Shown here piece after piece: positions 18,310-27,235 of a DNA stretch of 64,000 bases. The first letter of the stretch is position 1. Each line of letters opens with the position of its first letter. The notes beneath the pieces are model-generated. The model was not told the DNA's origin and made no database searches. It saw nothing but the letters and a program-made list of their open reading frames with translations. Made by a program: the position numbers and the translations under genes. The stretch is from the NCBI RefSeq assembly GCF_022095695.1, contig NZ_JAIFZM010000005.1, positions 1-64,000 on the forward strand, written 5' to 3'. Source of the stretch: Oceanobacillus jordanicus (lineage in GTDB: Bacteria > Bacillota > Bacilli > Bacillales > Amphibacillaceae).

Positions 18310-19955
18310 GGTATCTCCCCTATTGCTTCAAGTTTTTTCATTGCATCCTCTCTCAATTTATATTTTTGTATTTTACCACTTGCTGTCATTGGATAGGAGG
18401 TAACGAATTGAACAAATTGCGGAATTTTATGTCTAGCTATGTTTCCCCTGCAATAAGTACGAATATCTTCTGCTGTTATTATTTCTGTTTCTTTTAGAAT
18501 AATAGAGGCTAACACCTCTTCTCCATATTTCTCATCTGGTACCCCAACAACCTGCACATCAAGAACAGCTGGGTGCTGGTATAAAAACTCCTCTATTTCA
18601 CGAGGGTAAATATTTTCCCCGCCTCGGATGATCATATCTTTCATCCTACCGGTAATTTCCAAATAGCCATTCTCTTGCTGAATAGCTAAGTCTCCTGTAT
18701 GAAGCCATCCATCTTGATCTATCGCTTCAGCGGTAGCTTCTGGATTTTTATAATAACCTTTCATAACATGATAGCCTCTTGTAAGTAGTTCACCAGTCAG
18801 TCCTTTTTCTTGCTCTTCACTAGTCCCAGGTATCACAATTTTTACTTCAACATTAGGATGGGGCTTTCCTACCGTACCGACCTTTCTTTCAATCGGATCA
18901 CTTGTTTTTGTTTGGGTAATTACAGGAGAAGATTCTGTTTGCCCATATGCAATGGTTATTTCTTTTGCTCCCATTTTATCCATTACCTTTGTCATCACTT
19001 CCATAGGGCAAGTAGAGCCTGCCATAATACCAGTTCGTAGAGAGGTTACATTATAATCAGCAAATTCAGGATGATTTAATTCTGCAATGAACATGGTTGG
19101 TACACCATGCAAAGCAGTACATCTCTCGGATTCTACAGCTTTTAAAACTGCCACAGGATCAAACTGCTCAAGTAACACCATTGTCGTTCCTTTAGACACT
19201 GCAGCCAAAATACCGAGTACACAACCAAAACAGTGAAAAAACGGCACCGGAATACATAACCTATCAGCTGGAGTTAATTTCATACAATCCGCTATCTGAT
19301 TGCCGTTATTTACTATATTATGGTGTGTGAGCATAACTCCTTTTGGAAAACCGGTAGTGCCTGACGTATATTGCATATTTATGACGTCAAATGGGTCTAG
19401 TGAACCACTCCGATCCTTTAACTTTTGTTCGCTTACAGCGTGCCCTGCATTGACAACCTCCTGCCAGTTATATGCATAATTTGGAGACTTATTATCTAAA
19501 ACAATTATATTTCTCAAGTTTGGAAGGTTGTCAGAATAAACATTTCCTTTGTCACTTGTCTGAAGTTCTGGGCATACCTTCTCCAAAATGTCCAAATAGG
19601 AAGTACCTTTAAAGGATGGTGCTAGTATCAACGTCTTTGTGTCAGATTGTTTCAGCAAATAATCAAGCTCCATTGCTTGGTAGTTTGTATTCACTGTTAC
19701 AAGCACCGCGCCTATTTTTGCTGTAGCAAATTGGGAAATAAGCCACTCTGGTTTATTATCAGCCCATATTGCTACATGCTCTCCTTTTTCTATTCCTAGA
19801 GACATAAGTCCTTTTGCTGTTTCATTTACCATTTCATTGAACGCTTTATACGTTTTTCGAAAATTTAATTCTGGATAGACAACTGCCTCATGATGGGGAT
19901 TTTCATTCACCTGTTTCTCCAATAGTTCACTAATTGTTAATGACATCAGCCCCAT
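18306..19955 (-). CDS. yngI: AMP-forming acyl-CoA synthetase
   Basis: The 549-residue protein is an adenylate-forming CoA ligase. It has the P-loop-like motif YTSGTTGFPKG near residue 195, the A5 region YGQTESSPV near 340, GWLHTGDLA near 420 and the C-terminal lysine in ASGKIQKYKLR near residue 530. It would activate an acid to its CoA thioester. The family also includes acetoacetyl-CoA synthetases, and in this cluster the substrate may be acetoacetate or a branched acid; sequence alone does not decide. The start is ATG 19955, seven bases after gaggag. Confidence 0.88.
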   Translation of the reverse strand: MGLMSLTISELLEKQVNENPHHEAVVYPELNFRKTYKAFNEMVNETAKGLMSLGIEKGEHVAIWADNKPEWLISQFATAKIGAVLVTVNTNYQAMELDYLLKQSDTKTLILAPSFKGTSYLDILEKVCPELQTSDKGNVYSDNLPNLRNIIVLDNKSPNYAYNWQEVVNAGHAVSEQKLKDRSGSLDPFDVINMQYTSGTTGFPKGVMLTHHNIVNNGNQIADCMKLTPADRLCIPVPFFHCFGCVLGILAAVSKGTTMVLLEQFDPVAVLKAVESERCTALHGVPTMFIAELNHPEFADYNVTSLRTGIMAGSTCPMEVMTKVMDKMGAKEITIAYGQTESSPVITQTKTSDPIERKVGTVGKPHPNVEVKIVIPGTSEEQEKGLTGELLTRGYHVMKGYYKNPEATAEAIDQDGWLHTGDLAIQQENGYLEITGRMKDMIIRGGENIYPREIEEFLYQHPAVLDVQVVGVPDEKYGEEVLASIILKETEIITAEDIRTYCRGNIARHKIPQFVQFVTSYPMTASGKIQKYKLREDAMKKLEAIGEIP

Positions 19956-19981
19956 GAATTTTCTCCTCTCATCTTTTTAAT

Positions 19982-21124
19982 CTAGCAACCTAGTTGTCTA
20001 GCAATGACAAGGCGTTGAACCTCAGAGGTGCCTTCCCCAATTTCCAATAACTTTGCATCACGCAAATATCTTTCCACTTCATACTCTCTCATATATCCAT
20101 AACCGCCATGTATTTGAATAGCCTGATTTGCTGCGCGAAAAGCTGTTTCAGTTGCATAAAGTTTGGCATACGCTGCTTCTTTACTAAACGGCTTCTTATT
20201 ATCCTTTAACCATGCAGCCTTATGAACCATGTTTCGTGCTAATTCTATTTCCATCGCCATGTCAGCCAACTTAAATTGAATAGCCTGGAACTTGGATATT
20301 GGCTTTCCAAATTGTTTCCTTTCTTTTGCGTAGTTTAAGGCTTTATCCAAAGCCCCCTGTGCAATCCCTACTCCAAGAGCAGCAATCGATATTCTGCCCC
20401 CATCAAGAGTGTACAAGAATTGATTAAATCCTTTATTCGGATCACCAAGCAGGTTAGTTCTCGGAACCCGCACATCTGTTAGCACGATTTCCGCAGTATC
20501 TGAACCTCTAACTCCCATTTTCTTGTATTCACTTGTAATCGAGACGCCTTTCGTATCAGTAGGCACAATAATGGCAGAGATGATATTTCTTCCTTTTTCA
20601 TTTTTGCCTGTAACAGCAGTAACGATAAGAGTCTTAGCAAAGCTTGCATTTGTGATAAAACATTTCTCTCCATTTATAATAAAATCGTCGCCATCCATAA
20701 CTGCAGTTGTTTTTGTACCACCAGCATCTGACCCTGCATTAGGCTCTGTTAGACCAAAGGAGCCAAGTGCCTCCCCTCTTGCAAGCGGTTTCAAAAAAGT
20801 ATCTTTTTGTTCCTCTGTTCCAAAATAATAGATAGGACTTGCACCCAAAGAGACCGCTGCTGCATAGCTTAGCCCAGTACTACCACAAACTCGCCCGATT
20901 TCTTCAACGGCAAGAGCGTAAGAAAGAGTGTCTCCACCAGAACCGCCTATCTCCTCAGGAAAAGGGATACCGAGCAATCCGAGTTTCCCCATTTGCTCAA
21001 AGATATCGACGGGAAAGGCAGCCTCTTCGTCAATTTCGATGGCTCTTGGCTGGATAACCTCATCAGCAAAATCTTTAACCATTTTCTTAACCATTAAATG
21101 TTCCTTGGTAAGTTCAAAGTTCAT
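19982..21124 (-). CDS. yngJ: Acyl-CoA dehydrogenase, probable isovaleryl-CoA dehydrogenase
   Basis: The 380-residue flavoprotein has the acyl-CoA dehydrogenase signatures FGLTEPNAGSDAGG near residue 123 and QIHGGYGYMREYEVERYLRD near 340-359. It would oxidise isovaleryl-CoA to 3-methylcrotonyl-CoA, the substrate of the carboxylase encoded by yngH/HB/E. It is the first enzyme gene of the operon. A palindromic operator candidate at 21143-21162 lies just upstream, so the TetR protein encoded at 21200-21805 probably controls the cluster. In B. subtilis the orthologous operon is read in the mother cell during sporulation; the present sequence does not test that. Confidence 0.9.
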   Translation of the reverse strand: MNFELTKEHLMVKKMVKDFADEVIQPRAIEIDEEAAFPVDIFEQMGKLGLLGIPFPEEIGGSGGDTLSYALAVEEIGRVCGSTGLSYAAAVSLGASPIYYFGTEEQKDTFLKPLARGEALGSFGLTEPNAGSDAGGTKTTAVMDGDDFIINGEKCFITNASFAKTLIVTAVTGKNEKGRNIISAIIVPTDTKGVSITSEYKKMGVRGSDTAEIVLTDVRVPRTNLLGDPNKGFNQFLYTLDGGRISIAALGVGIAQGALDKALNYAKERKQFGKPISKFQAIQFKLADMAMEIELARNMVHKAAWLKDNKKPFSKEAAYAKLYATETAFRAANQAIQIHGGYGYMREYEVERYLRDAKLLEIGEGTSEVQRLVIARQLGC

Positions 21125-21142
21125 AATATACCTCCCTTAAGT

Positions 21143-21162
21143 CAGACCGACTGGTTGGTCTG
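21143..21162. promoter_or_regulatory. Palindromic TetR-type operator
   Basis: The 20-base sequence cagaccgactggttggtctg has perfect 6-bp outer arms (cagacc/ggtctg) and further dyad symmetry toward the centre. GACC-centred palindromes of this size are common TetR-family operators. It lies in the 75-base gap between the TetR gene and yngJ, 19 bases before the yngJ start. Confidence 0.65.
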
Positions 21163-21199
21163 TTTACGCTATTAAAAAAGTATGCGAATAACCACATAT

Positions 21200-21805
21200 T
21201 TAAAACACTTTTTCTAAAGAAACTTTTTCACTTTCTTTCTCTAATACTGCTCGTAAGATTAGATCAACGAAAATATCTCCGATTTCATTAATCGACTTTT
21301 CCCCTGACTGTTTATACCATTTGTATGTCCAATTAACCATTCCTAATATGGCCATACTTGTAATTTCCACGGAGAGATCTTGACGAAATTCTCCCGCTTT
21401 CTTTCCATCTTTTATGGCTTGCATAATCATTTTTTTATATGTGTCACGTTTTTCATTGATAAGCTTAGCATAATGTGGCTTTAAATAGATGTTCTCTTGA
21501 TAGAACACAGAAATATGTGGTTTGTAAAGATCAAACACCTTTACAAAATCTTTGATGATAGCACGAAGCTTAAGGGTTGGTGAGGTATGTATGGCGTTTG
21601 CTATGGATGCTTTTTCCAAAACATACGATATAAAAGTGTCATGAATTACAAACAACAACTCATCCTTTGATGAAAAGTGATGATAAAAACCACCCTTTGA
21701 CGTCCCGACGTTTTCCACAATTTGTTTGACCGTTACACCATGAAATCCATTTTGTTCAAATAAGAGCAGGGATGATTGGATTATTCTTTGACGTAGCCCC
21801 GTTAT
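21200..21805 (-). CDS. TetR-family transcriptional regulator with unusual start codon
   Basis: The N-terminal helix-turn-helix reads through RQRIIQSSLLLFEQNG, VTVKQIVENVGTSKGG and FYHHFSSKDEL, the classic TetR pattern; the remaining 150 residues are a helical ligand domain. A GTG at 21718 would cut the HTH in half, so the gene must begin further upstream. The only good ribosome site (aaaggagg, 21809-21816) precedes an ATA at 21805 in a frame closed by TAA just above it, and no ATG, GTG or TTG lies between. Starting at ATA gives 201 residues, normal for the family. Regulation of the adjacent leucine-degradation operon is inferred from the operator next to yngJ. Confidence 0.75.
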   Translation of the reverse strand: MTGLRQRIIQSSLLLFEQNGFHGVTVKQIVENVGTSKGGFYHHFSSKDELLFVIHDTFISYVLEKASIANAIHTSPTLKLRAIIKDFVKVFDLYKPHISVFYQENIYLKPHYAKLINEKRDTYKKMIMQAIKDGKKAGEFRQDLSVEITSMAILGMVNWTYKWYKQSGEKSINEIGDIFVDLILRAVLEKESEKVSLEKVF

Positions 21806-21914
21806 GACCCCTCCTTTCTCTTAATACATATACTCTAGCATACTTTTCTGATAATAGAAAGCGTTTTCATTAGTGTGAAGATTAACTTTGACAAGAAAGT
21901 TTGAATAAAGCAAA

Positions 21915-21965
21915 CGCCGAACAAATATGTGTAAACTGATACCAGTTTACCAAGTTTGTTCGGCG
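21915..21965 (-). terminator. Long hairpin, probable parC terminator
   Basis: The outer arms cgccgaacaaa/tttgttcggcg (11 bp) and inner arms gtaaactg/cagtttac (8 bp) are separated by a small bulge and capped by a 4-base loop. On the minus strand a T-rich tail (tttgctttatt) follows. It lies 115 bases past the parC stop codon. Confidence 0.65.
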
Positions 21966-22079
21966 CATAGCTTATTTAGTGTTCAAAACATTTACGGTAG
22001 TGAAGGAAGTCATCTCAAGCCTTACTACCTAATCGTCTTAAAGAAGACTTTGAACGTATAAATCATCGTTCTTCTATAA

Positions 22080-24530
22080 TTAGTCGTTCATATCTTCAAA
22101 TGGTTTGATATATTCAGCTTGCTTCCATGCTTCTACAACTTCCCCGTCATGATCGGCATCAATAACAAAAGAGCCATTACTGTAACGATCACTTGTAGAA
22201 AGTGCAAGTGGATAAATACTATGGGTTTCCCCATTTGCAGTATTGTAACAAATAGTATCGTTGTCATTCACTACAAAGAAGCCTTGTATTCGATGCGGTT
22301 TGCTTTTTAGCTCCCTGAGCATAAGCAATCCGCGTTTGGCCCTACTGGTCTTTTCAAATTCCTGTAGTTTCATGCGTTTGCATGCACCGCGCTGGGTAAT
22401 AATCGCTAATGATGGTGCGCTCATATCATTAAAAATCTGGCCATTTACGACATATTCTTCTTCTTTTAGCTGAATCGCTTTAACTCCTGCAGCACGCTGT
22501 CCTACAATCGTTACTTCTGATTCATGATACCAGAGTCCATATCCTTTGTTAGATGCCAGGAATATATCAGCATGTCCGTCTGTCTGGTAAACATTCACAA
22601 CTTCGTCGCCTTTTTTTAAATTTAATGCAATCAGTGCTTTAGAGAAACGCTGCGAGTCATATAATGCAAGTTCACTACGTTTAATCATCCCATTCTTAGT
22701 AAAGAAGAGGAGGAAATGCTTATCAGAAAATTCCCGAATAGGTAGGACTTGGATAATACGCTCATCTTTATCAATCGACGCGAAATTGGAAATATGCTGT
22801 CCAATATCTTTCCACCGTATATCTGGTAGCTCGTGTACAGGGATTGGCAGGTACTTTCCTTTATTGGTAAATAGAAGTACTTTATCGGTAGTATTCAGCT
22901 CTACAAGACCTACTAAGTGGTCTTCCTCTTTAATTGCTAAATCATCCCCATTTGAAGCACCATAAGAACGTAGACTTGTTCTTTTTATATAGCCATCTTT
23001 CGAGACAGACACAAGTACATCTTCGCTTGCTACCATTACTTCTATATTTATCTTCAGTTCTTCAATTTTATCCTCTATCACAGTTCTGCGCGGAGTAAAA
23101 AAGGTTTTTTTAATTTGTTTTAAATCTTTCTTAATGGTCTGAAGAAGTTTTCTATCACTTTGCAGGATAGCTTCCAGATCTGTTATATTTTTGCGCAATT
23201 CAGCTGCTTCTTTTTCAAGTGATGTTATATCTGTATTTGTTAATCGATATAACTGTAGCATTACAATCGCTTCTGCTTGAGCCTCGGAGAAATCATAGCT
23301 TGCAATAATGCGCTTTTTGGCATCTTGCTTGTCCTTAGAAGCGCGAATTGTTGCTATCAGCTCATCCAAAATTGAGATTGCCTTAATCAGACCTTCCACA
23401 ATGTGCGCTCTATCCTTTGCTTTCCGCAAATCGTAATTGGTCTGTCTTGTTACAACTTCTTTTTGATGTTCTATATAGGCATCAAGCATTTGCGGTAACG
23501 AAAGAAGCTTCGGTGTTTTATCCTGTATAGCTACCATATTGAAATGATAGGTAACTTGTAAATCTGTATTTTTAAAGAGGAAGTTTAAAATTCCTTCACT
23601 GTTAACATCCTTTTTGAGCTCTACTACTACGCGTAAGCCAGTTCGATCCGTTTCGTCACGTACTTCGGCTATTCCTTCAACTTTTCGGTCGATGCGTAGC
23701 TCATCCATTTTCTTCACCATATTTGCCTTATTCACTTCATATGGTATTTCATCAATCACAATTTGTTGCCTGTTTCCGCGGACTTCTTCAATCGATGTCT
23801 TACCACGAACAATGATCTTTCCTCTACCAGTTTCGTAGGCTTTTTTTATCCCTTCAACTCCCTGAATAATTCCCCCTGTTGGAAAATCTGGTCCTTGCAT
23901 CACCTGCATTAATTTTTCAACTGACACCTCTGGTTTGTCAATCTTCATAATGACAGCATCAATCACTTCAGAGAGGTTATGTGGTGGTATGTCGGTTGCA
24001 TAACCAGCAGAAATCCCTGTAGATCCGTTAACTAAAAGGTTAGGAAATTTAGCAGGCAAGACTACAGGCTCTTGGATCGTATCGTCAAAGTTAGGTATGA
24101 AATCTACGGTTTCCTTATCAATATCTCGTAACAGTTCGGAGGAAATGCTAGAAAGCCTTGCCTCCGTATATCTCATTGCAGCTGGTGGGTCACCATCGAT
24201 ACTCCCGTTATTTCCATGCATTTCAACAAGCACATTACGAATCTTCCAATCCTGACTGAGTCGCACCATTGCTTCATACACAGAAGAATCACCATGTGGA
24301 TGATAGTTACCAATTACTGTACCAACCGTTTTGGCAGATTTACGAAAGTTTTTCTCATACGTATTTTTTTCTACATGCATGGCATACAAAATTCTTCGCT
24401 GTACTGGTTTCAAACCATCCCGGGCATCAGGTAATGCCCTATCTTGAATAATATATTTACTGTACCTTCCAAATCTGTCGCCAATTACTTCTTCTAATGG
24501 AAGGTCTAGGAATGTTTCCGGTTGTGACAA
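22080..24530 (-). CDS. parC: DNA topoisomerase IV subunit A
   Basis: The 816-residue protein carries the breakage-reunion domain with catalytic Tyr121 in [10 protein letters not shown], and the C-terminal beta-pinwheel repeats from about residue 500. The quinolone-resistance region [11 protein letters not shown] has the susceptible-type Ser82 and Glu86. Length and the lack of a GyrA-box identify it as ParC and not GyrA. Translation starts at TTG 24530, seven bases after a gggggg run. It lies 28 bases after parE, and the two subunits form the decatenase that separates daughter chromosomes. Confidence 0.96.
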   Translation of the reverse strand: MSQPETFLDLPLEEVIGDRFGRYSKYIIQDRALPDARDGLKPVQRRILYAMHVEKNTYEKNFRKSAKTVGTVIGNYHPHGDSSVYEAMVRLSQDWKIRNVLVEMHGNNGSIDGDPPAAMRYTEARLSSISSELLRDIDKETVDFIPNFDDTIQEPVVLPAKFPNLLVNGSTGISAGYATDIPPHNLSEVIDAVIMKIDKPEVSVEKLMQVMQGPDFPTGGIIQGVEGIKKAYETGRGKIIVRGKTSIEEVRGNRQQIVIDEIPYEVNKANMVKKMDELRIDRKVEGIAEVRDETDRTGLRVVVELKKDVNSEGILNFLFKNTDLQVTYHFNMVAIQDKTPKLLSLPQMLDAYIEHQKEVVTRQTNYDLRKAKDRAHIVEGLIKAISILDELIATIRASKDKQDAKKRIIASYDFSEAQAEAIVMLQLYRLTNTDITSLEKEAAELRKNITDLEAILQSDRKLLQTIKKDLKQIKKTFFTPRRTVIEDKIEELKINIEVMVASEDVLVSVSKDGYIKRTSLRSYGASNGDDLAIKEEDHLVGLVELNTTDKVLLFTNKGKYLPIPVHELPDIRWKDIGQHISNFASIDKDERIIQVLPIREFSDKHFLLFFTKNGMIKRSELALYDSQRFSKALIALNLKKGDEVVNVYQTDGHADIFLASNKGYGLWYHESEVTIVGQRAAGVKAIQLKEEEYVVNGQIFNDMSAPSLAIITQRGACKRMKLQEFEKTSRAKRGLLMLRELKSKPHRIQGFFVVNDNDTICYNTANGETHSIYPLALSTSDRYSNGSFVIDADHDGEVVEAWKQAEYIKPFEDMND

Positions 24531-24558
24531 ATGAAGTCCCCCCTATTTCTTTAAAACA

Positions 24559-26517
24559 TTAGCTTTCCTCATGTATCCGTTCATTTTCTAGAATGTTGGA
24601 ATCTTCTTGAAGACCAAATTCTACATGACCTTCAATCCATTTTCTCCTTGGTTCCACTTTATCGCCCATCAGAGTAGTGACTCGACGCTCTGCTCTAGCA
24701 AGATCTTCAAGCGTTACCCTAATAAGCGTACGCGTATCCGGGTTCATTGTCGTTTCCCATAATTGATCGGCATTCATTTCCCCAAGCCCTTTATATCGCT
24801 GGATCATATAACCATTTTTGAATTCAGCTACCGCTTTTTTCATTTCCGCTTCATCCCAAGCGTAAACAATCTTTTCTTTTTTTCCTTTACCCTTTGAGAT
24901 TTTAAACAATGGTGGTAGCGCTATATAAATTTTACCTGCTTCAACTAGCTGACGCATATAACGATAGAAAAAAGTAAGCAGTAATACTTGTATATGGGCG
25001 CCATCTGTATCAGCATCTGTCATGATAACGATTTTATCATATTGCACATCTTCCAAATCGAAGTCGCCGCCCACGCCTGCGCCAATTGTATGGATAATCG
25101 TGGAAATCTCTTCGTTTTTAAAGACATCCTGCAGCTTTGCCTTCTCTGTATTGATGACTTTCCCCCGCAATGGTAGAACAGCCTGAAACTTACGATCTCT
25201 TCCCTGCTTTGCAGAGCCACCAGCTGAATCACCCTCCACCAAGTATAACTCGTTCCGCTTTGGATTTTTCGACTGGGCTGGTGTTAGCTTTCCACTTAAT
25301 AGTGTATCTTTTCTGCGCTTTTTCTTACCAGAACGTGCTTCATCTCTGGCTTTTCTCGCTGCTTCGCGAGCTTCCTTTGCCTTAATAGACTTTCTAATAA
25401 GTTGTCCTGAAACATCAGGGTTTTCTTGAAGAAAGTAAGCTAGTTTTTCTGATATAACACCATCAACTGCTGAGCGTGCCTCAGAAGTACCCAATTTCCC
25501 CTTTGTCTGTCCTTCAAATTGAAGCATTTCTTCGGGAACACGTACGGATACAACTGCTGTAAAACCTTCTCTAATGTCCGTACCTTCTAAATTTTTCTCT
25601 TTTTCTTTTAAAAGTCCATTTCTTCTTGCATATTCATTAAAAGTCCTTGTAATTGCGGCACGTGCTCCAGATTCGTGCGTTCCGCCGTCTCTTGTGCGCA
25701 CATGGTTAACAAACGAAAGCATACTTTCTGCGTACCCATCATTAAATTGAAATGCAAAGTCCACTTCAATGTTCTGTTGTACTCCCTCAAAGGAAACAAC
25801 TTGATGTAGTGTATCCTTTTCTTCATTCAAATAACTAACAAACGACTCAAGGCCGTCTGGATATTCGAACACTTCAGTAGTATCGTGGCGGTGATCATCT
25901 AATTGAATTGTTAATCCTTTTAGTAAAAAGGCTGCCTCACGAAGGCGCTCAGATAATGTTTCATAGTCATATACTGTAACAGAAAATATGCTAGGGTCTG
26001 GTTTGAAATGAATGGTAGAGCCTTTTTTCTTGGTAGGACCTTTCTTTTCAACTGACCCCACAGGCTTTCCACCATTTTCAAAACGCTGGTAGTATGTAAA
26101 GCCATCCCGGTGAGTCGTTACATCAATCCATTCTGACAGTGCGTTTACTACTGACGCTCCTACACCGTGAAGTCCCCCACTTGTTTTATATCCACCTTGG
26201 CCAAATTTACCACCCGCATGTAAAACAGTAAAAATTACTTCTATTGTTGGTCTGCCTGTGCTATGCATTCCAGTTGGGATGCCTCGTCCATTATCTGTGA
26301 CAGATATACTGTTGTCTTTATGTATCGTCACTTTAATATTATTACCATAACCGGCGAGTGCCTCGTCTACTGCATTATCGACAATTTCAAATACTAAATG
26401 ATGTAACCCTCTAGTATCCGTGCTACCGATATACATACCAGGCCTTTTTCGGACAGCTTCTAGTCCTTCAAGCACTTGTATCGAATCATCACTATATTGT
26501 AATGGTTGCTTAGTCAA
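24559..26517 (-). CDS. parE: DNA topoisomerase IV subunit B
   Basis: The 652-residue ATPase subunit shows the GHKL ATP site (EIVDNAVDEALAG, NGRGIPTG, GGLHGVGASVVN) and the Toprim motifs EGDSAGGSA and TDADTDGAH. I place the start at TTG 26517 (then TKQPLQYSDD, as in other ParE proteins) because aaaggag lies nine bases before it; the longer frame has no such site. It follows yneT and precedes parC, the gene order of B. subtilis. Confidence 0.96.
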   Translation of the reverse strand: MTKQPLQYSDDSIQVLEGLEAVRKRPGMYIGSTDTRGLHHLVFEIVDNAVDEALAGYGNNIKVTIHKDNSISVTDNGRGIPTGMHSTGRPTIEVIFTVLHAGGKFGQGGYKTSGGLHGVGASVVNALSEWIDVTTHRDGFTYYQRFENGGKPVGSVEKKGPTKKKGSTIHFKPDPSIFSVTVYDYETLSERLREAAFLLKGLTIQLDDHRHDTTEVFEYPDGLESFVSYLNEEKDTLHQVVSFEGVQQNIEVDFAFQFNDGYAESMLSFVNHVRTRDGGTHESGARAAITRTFNEYARRNGLLKEKEKNLEGTDIREGFTAVVSVRVPEEMLQFEGQTKGKLGTSEARSAVDGVISEKLAYFLQENPDVSGQLIRKSIKAKEAREAARKARDEARSGKKKRRKDTLLSGKLTPAQSKNPKRNELYLVEGDSAGGSAKQGRDRKFQAVLPLRGKVINTEKAKLQDVFKNEEISTIIHTIGAGVGGDFDLEDVQYDKIVIMTDADTDGAHIQVLLLTFFYRYMRQLVEAGKIYIALPPLFKISKGKGKKEKIVYAWDEAEMKKAVAEFKNGYMIQRYKGLGEMNADQLWETTMNPDTRTLIRVTLEDLARAERRVTTLMGDKVEPRRKWIEGHVEFGLQEDSNILENERIHEES

Positions 26518-26802
26518 AATATTTAACTCCTTTCTAAAACCCGCTCTTTCCACACATGTATGTATTATAATAGAACAAATGTTTTACTTTTGTAAAGACT
26601 ATAAAACATATTCAAAAATGCGCATATAAAATTGATTACCGGCCACCTATGGCTCCCTCTATTTGTAGACATGTAATTAAGTATACTATAAAAGAAATCA
26701 GCTTGTATAGGTGAACCGTAGTGTCAAACCTTCTCTAGTCCAGCTAAATCGGCTAAAAAAACAGCAAAAAGGATGGTATTCTCTGATACCATCCCATGCA
26801 AT
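26518..26802. other. yneT-parE intergenic region
   Basis: This 285-base gap holds the yneT terminator at its right end and, presumably, the parE promoter and leader. I see no additional gene in it. Confidence 0.5.
26766..26794 (-). terminator. Terminator of yneT
   Basis: On the minus strand ggatggtat/ataccatcc form a 9-bp stem with a 6-base loop, followed by tttttgctgttttttt. It begins 9 bases after the yneT stop codon. Confidence 0.85.
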
Positions 26803-27222
26803 CTATCCTTTTACCAGTACGGCATGAACTACCTTTATACAAAGGTCCATTATTACTGTAAAGTCTTTTTCTTTAAGAAAATCGTAGGCTTCTTGATTAA
26901 CTATTCCTTGTTGTGCCCAAAAAACCTTGCAGTTTGTTTGTGCCGCTTCTTCTGCTATAGCTGGCAGATGTTCTGGTCTCCTAAATACATTAATAATGTC
27001 AACATCATCTGGTACGTCCTGCAAAGAAGAATACGACTTCTCTCCTAAAACCTCATCCACTGTTGGATTAACGGGGATGATTCGATAGCCTTGTTTTTGC
27101 ATAGCCTCCGAAATTTGGTAGGACGTTCTTTCGGGTTTGTCAGAAAGCCCGACCACTGCGAGTGTCTTTGCATCTGTTAATAGTTGTTTTAATTGTTCAT
27201 TCGACGGATTTTCCCATGTCAT
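26803..27222 (-). CDS. yneT: CoA-binding Rossmann protein
   Basis: The 139-residue protein is a single CoA_binding domain, with TLAVVGLSDKPERTSY near residues 19-34 and GYRIIPVNP near 46-54, like the nucleotide-binding half of succinyl-CoA ligases but without a partner domain. The function of YneT-type proteins is not known. It ends 285 bases before parE as in B. subtilis, but its own terminator separates the transcripts. It begins 13 bases after the ABC permease gene, so it may be read with that operon. Confidence 0.88.
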   Translation of the reverse strand: MTWENPSNEQLKQLLTDAKTLAVVGLSDKPERTSYQISEAMQKQGYRIIPVNPTVDEVLGEKSYSSLQDVPDDVDIINVFRRPEHLPAIAEEAAQTNCKVFWAQQGIVNQEAYDFLKEKDFTVIMDLCIKVVHAVLVKG

Positions 27223-27235
27223 AATGAATACCTCC

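Noticed and set aside
21826-21834. ATG-TAT-TAA upstream of the TetR gene as a start destroyed by a nonsense mutation
   Set aside because: The strong ribosome site lies downstream of it, next to the ATA, so this ATG was probably never the start.
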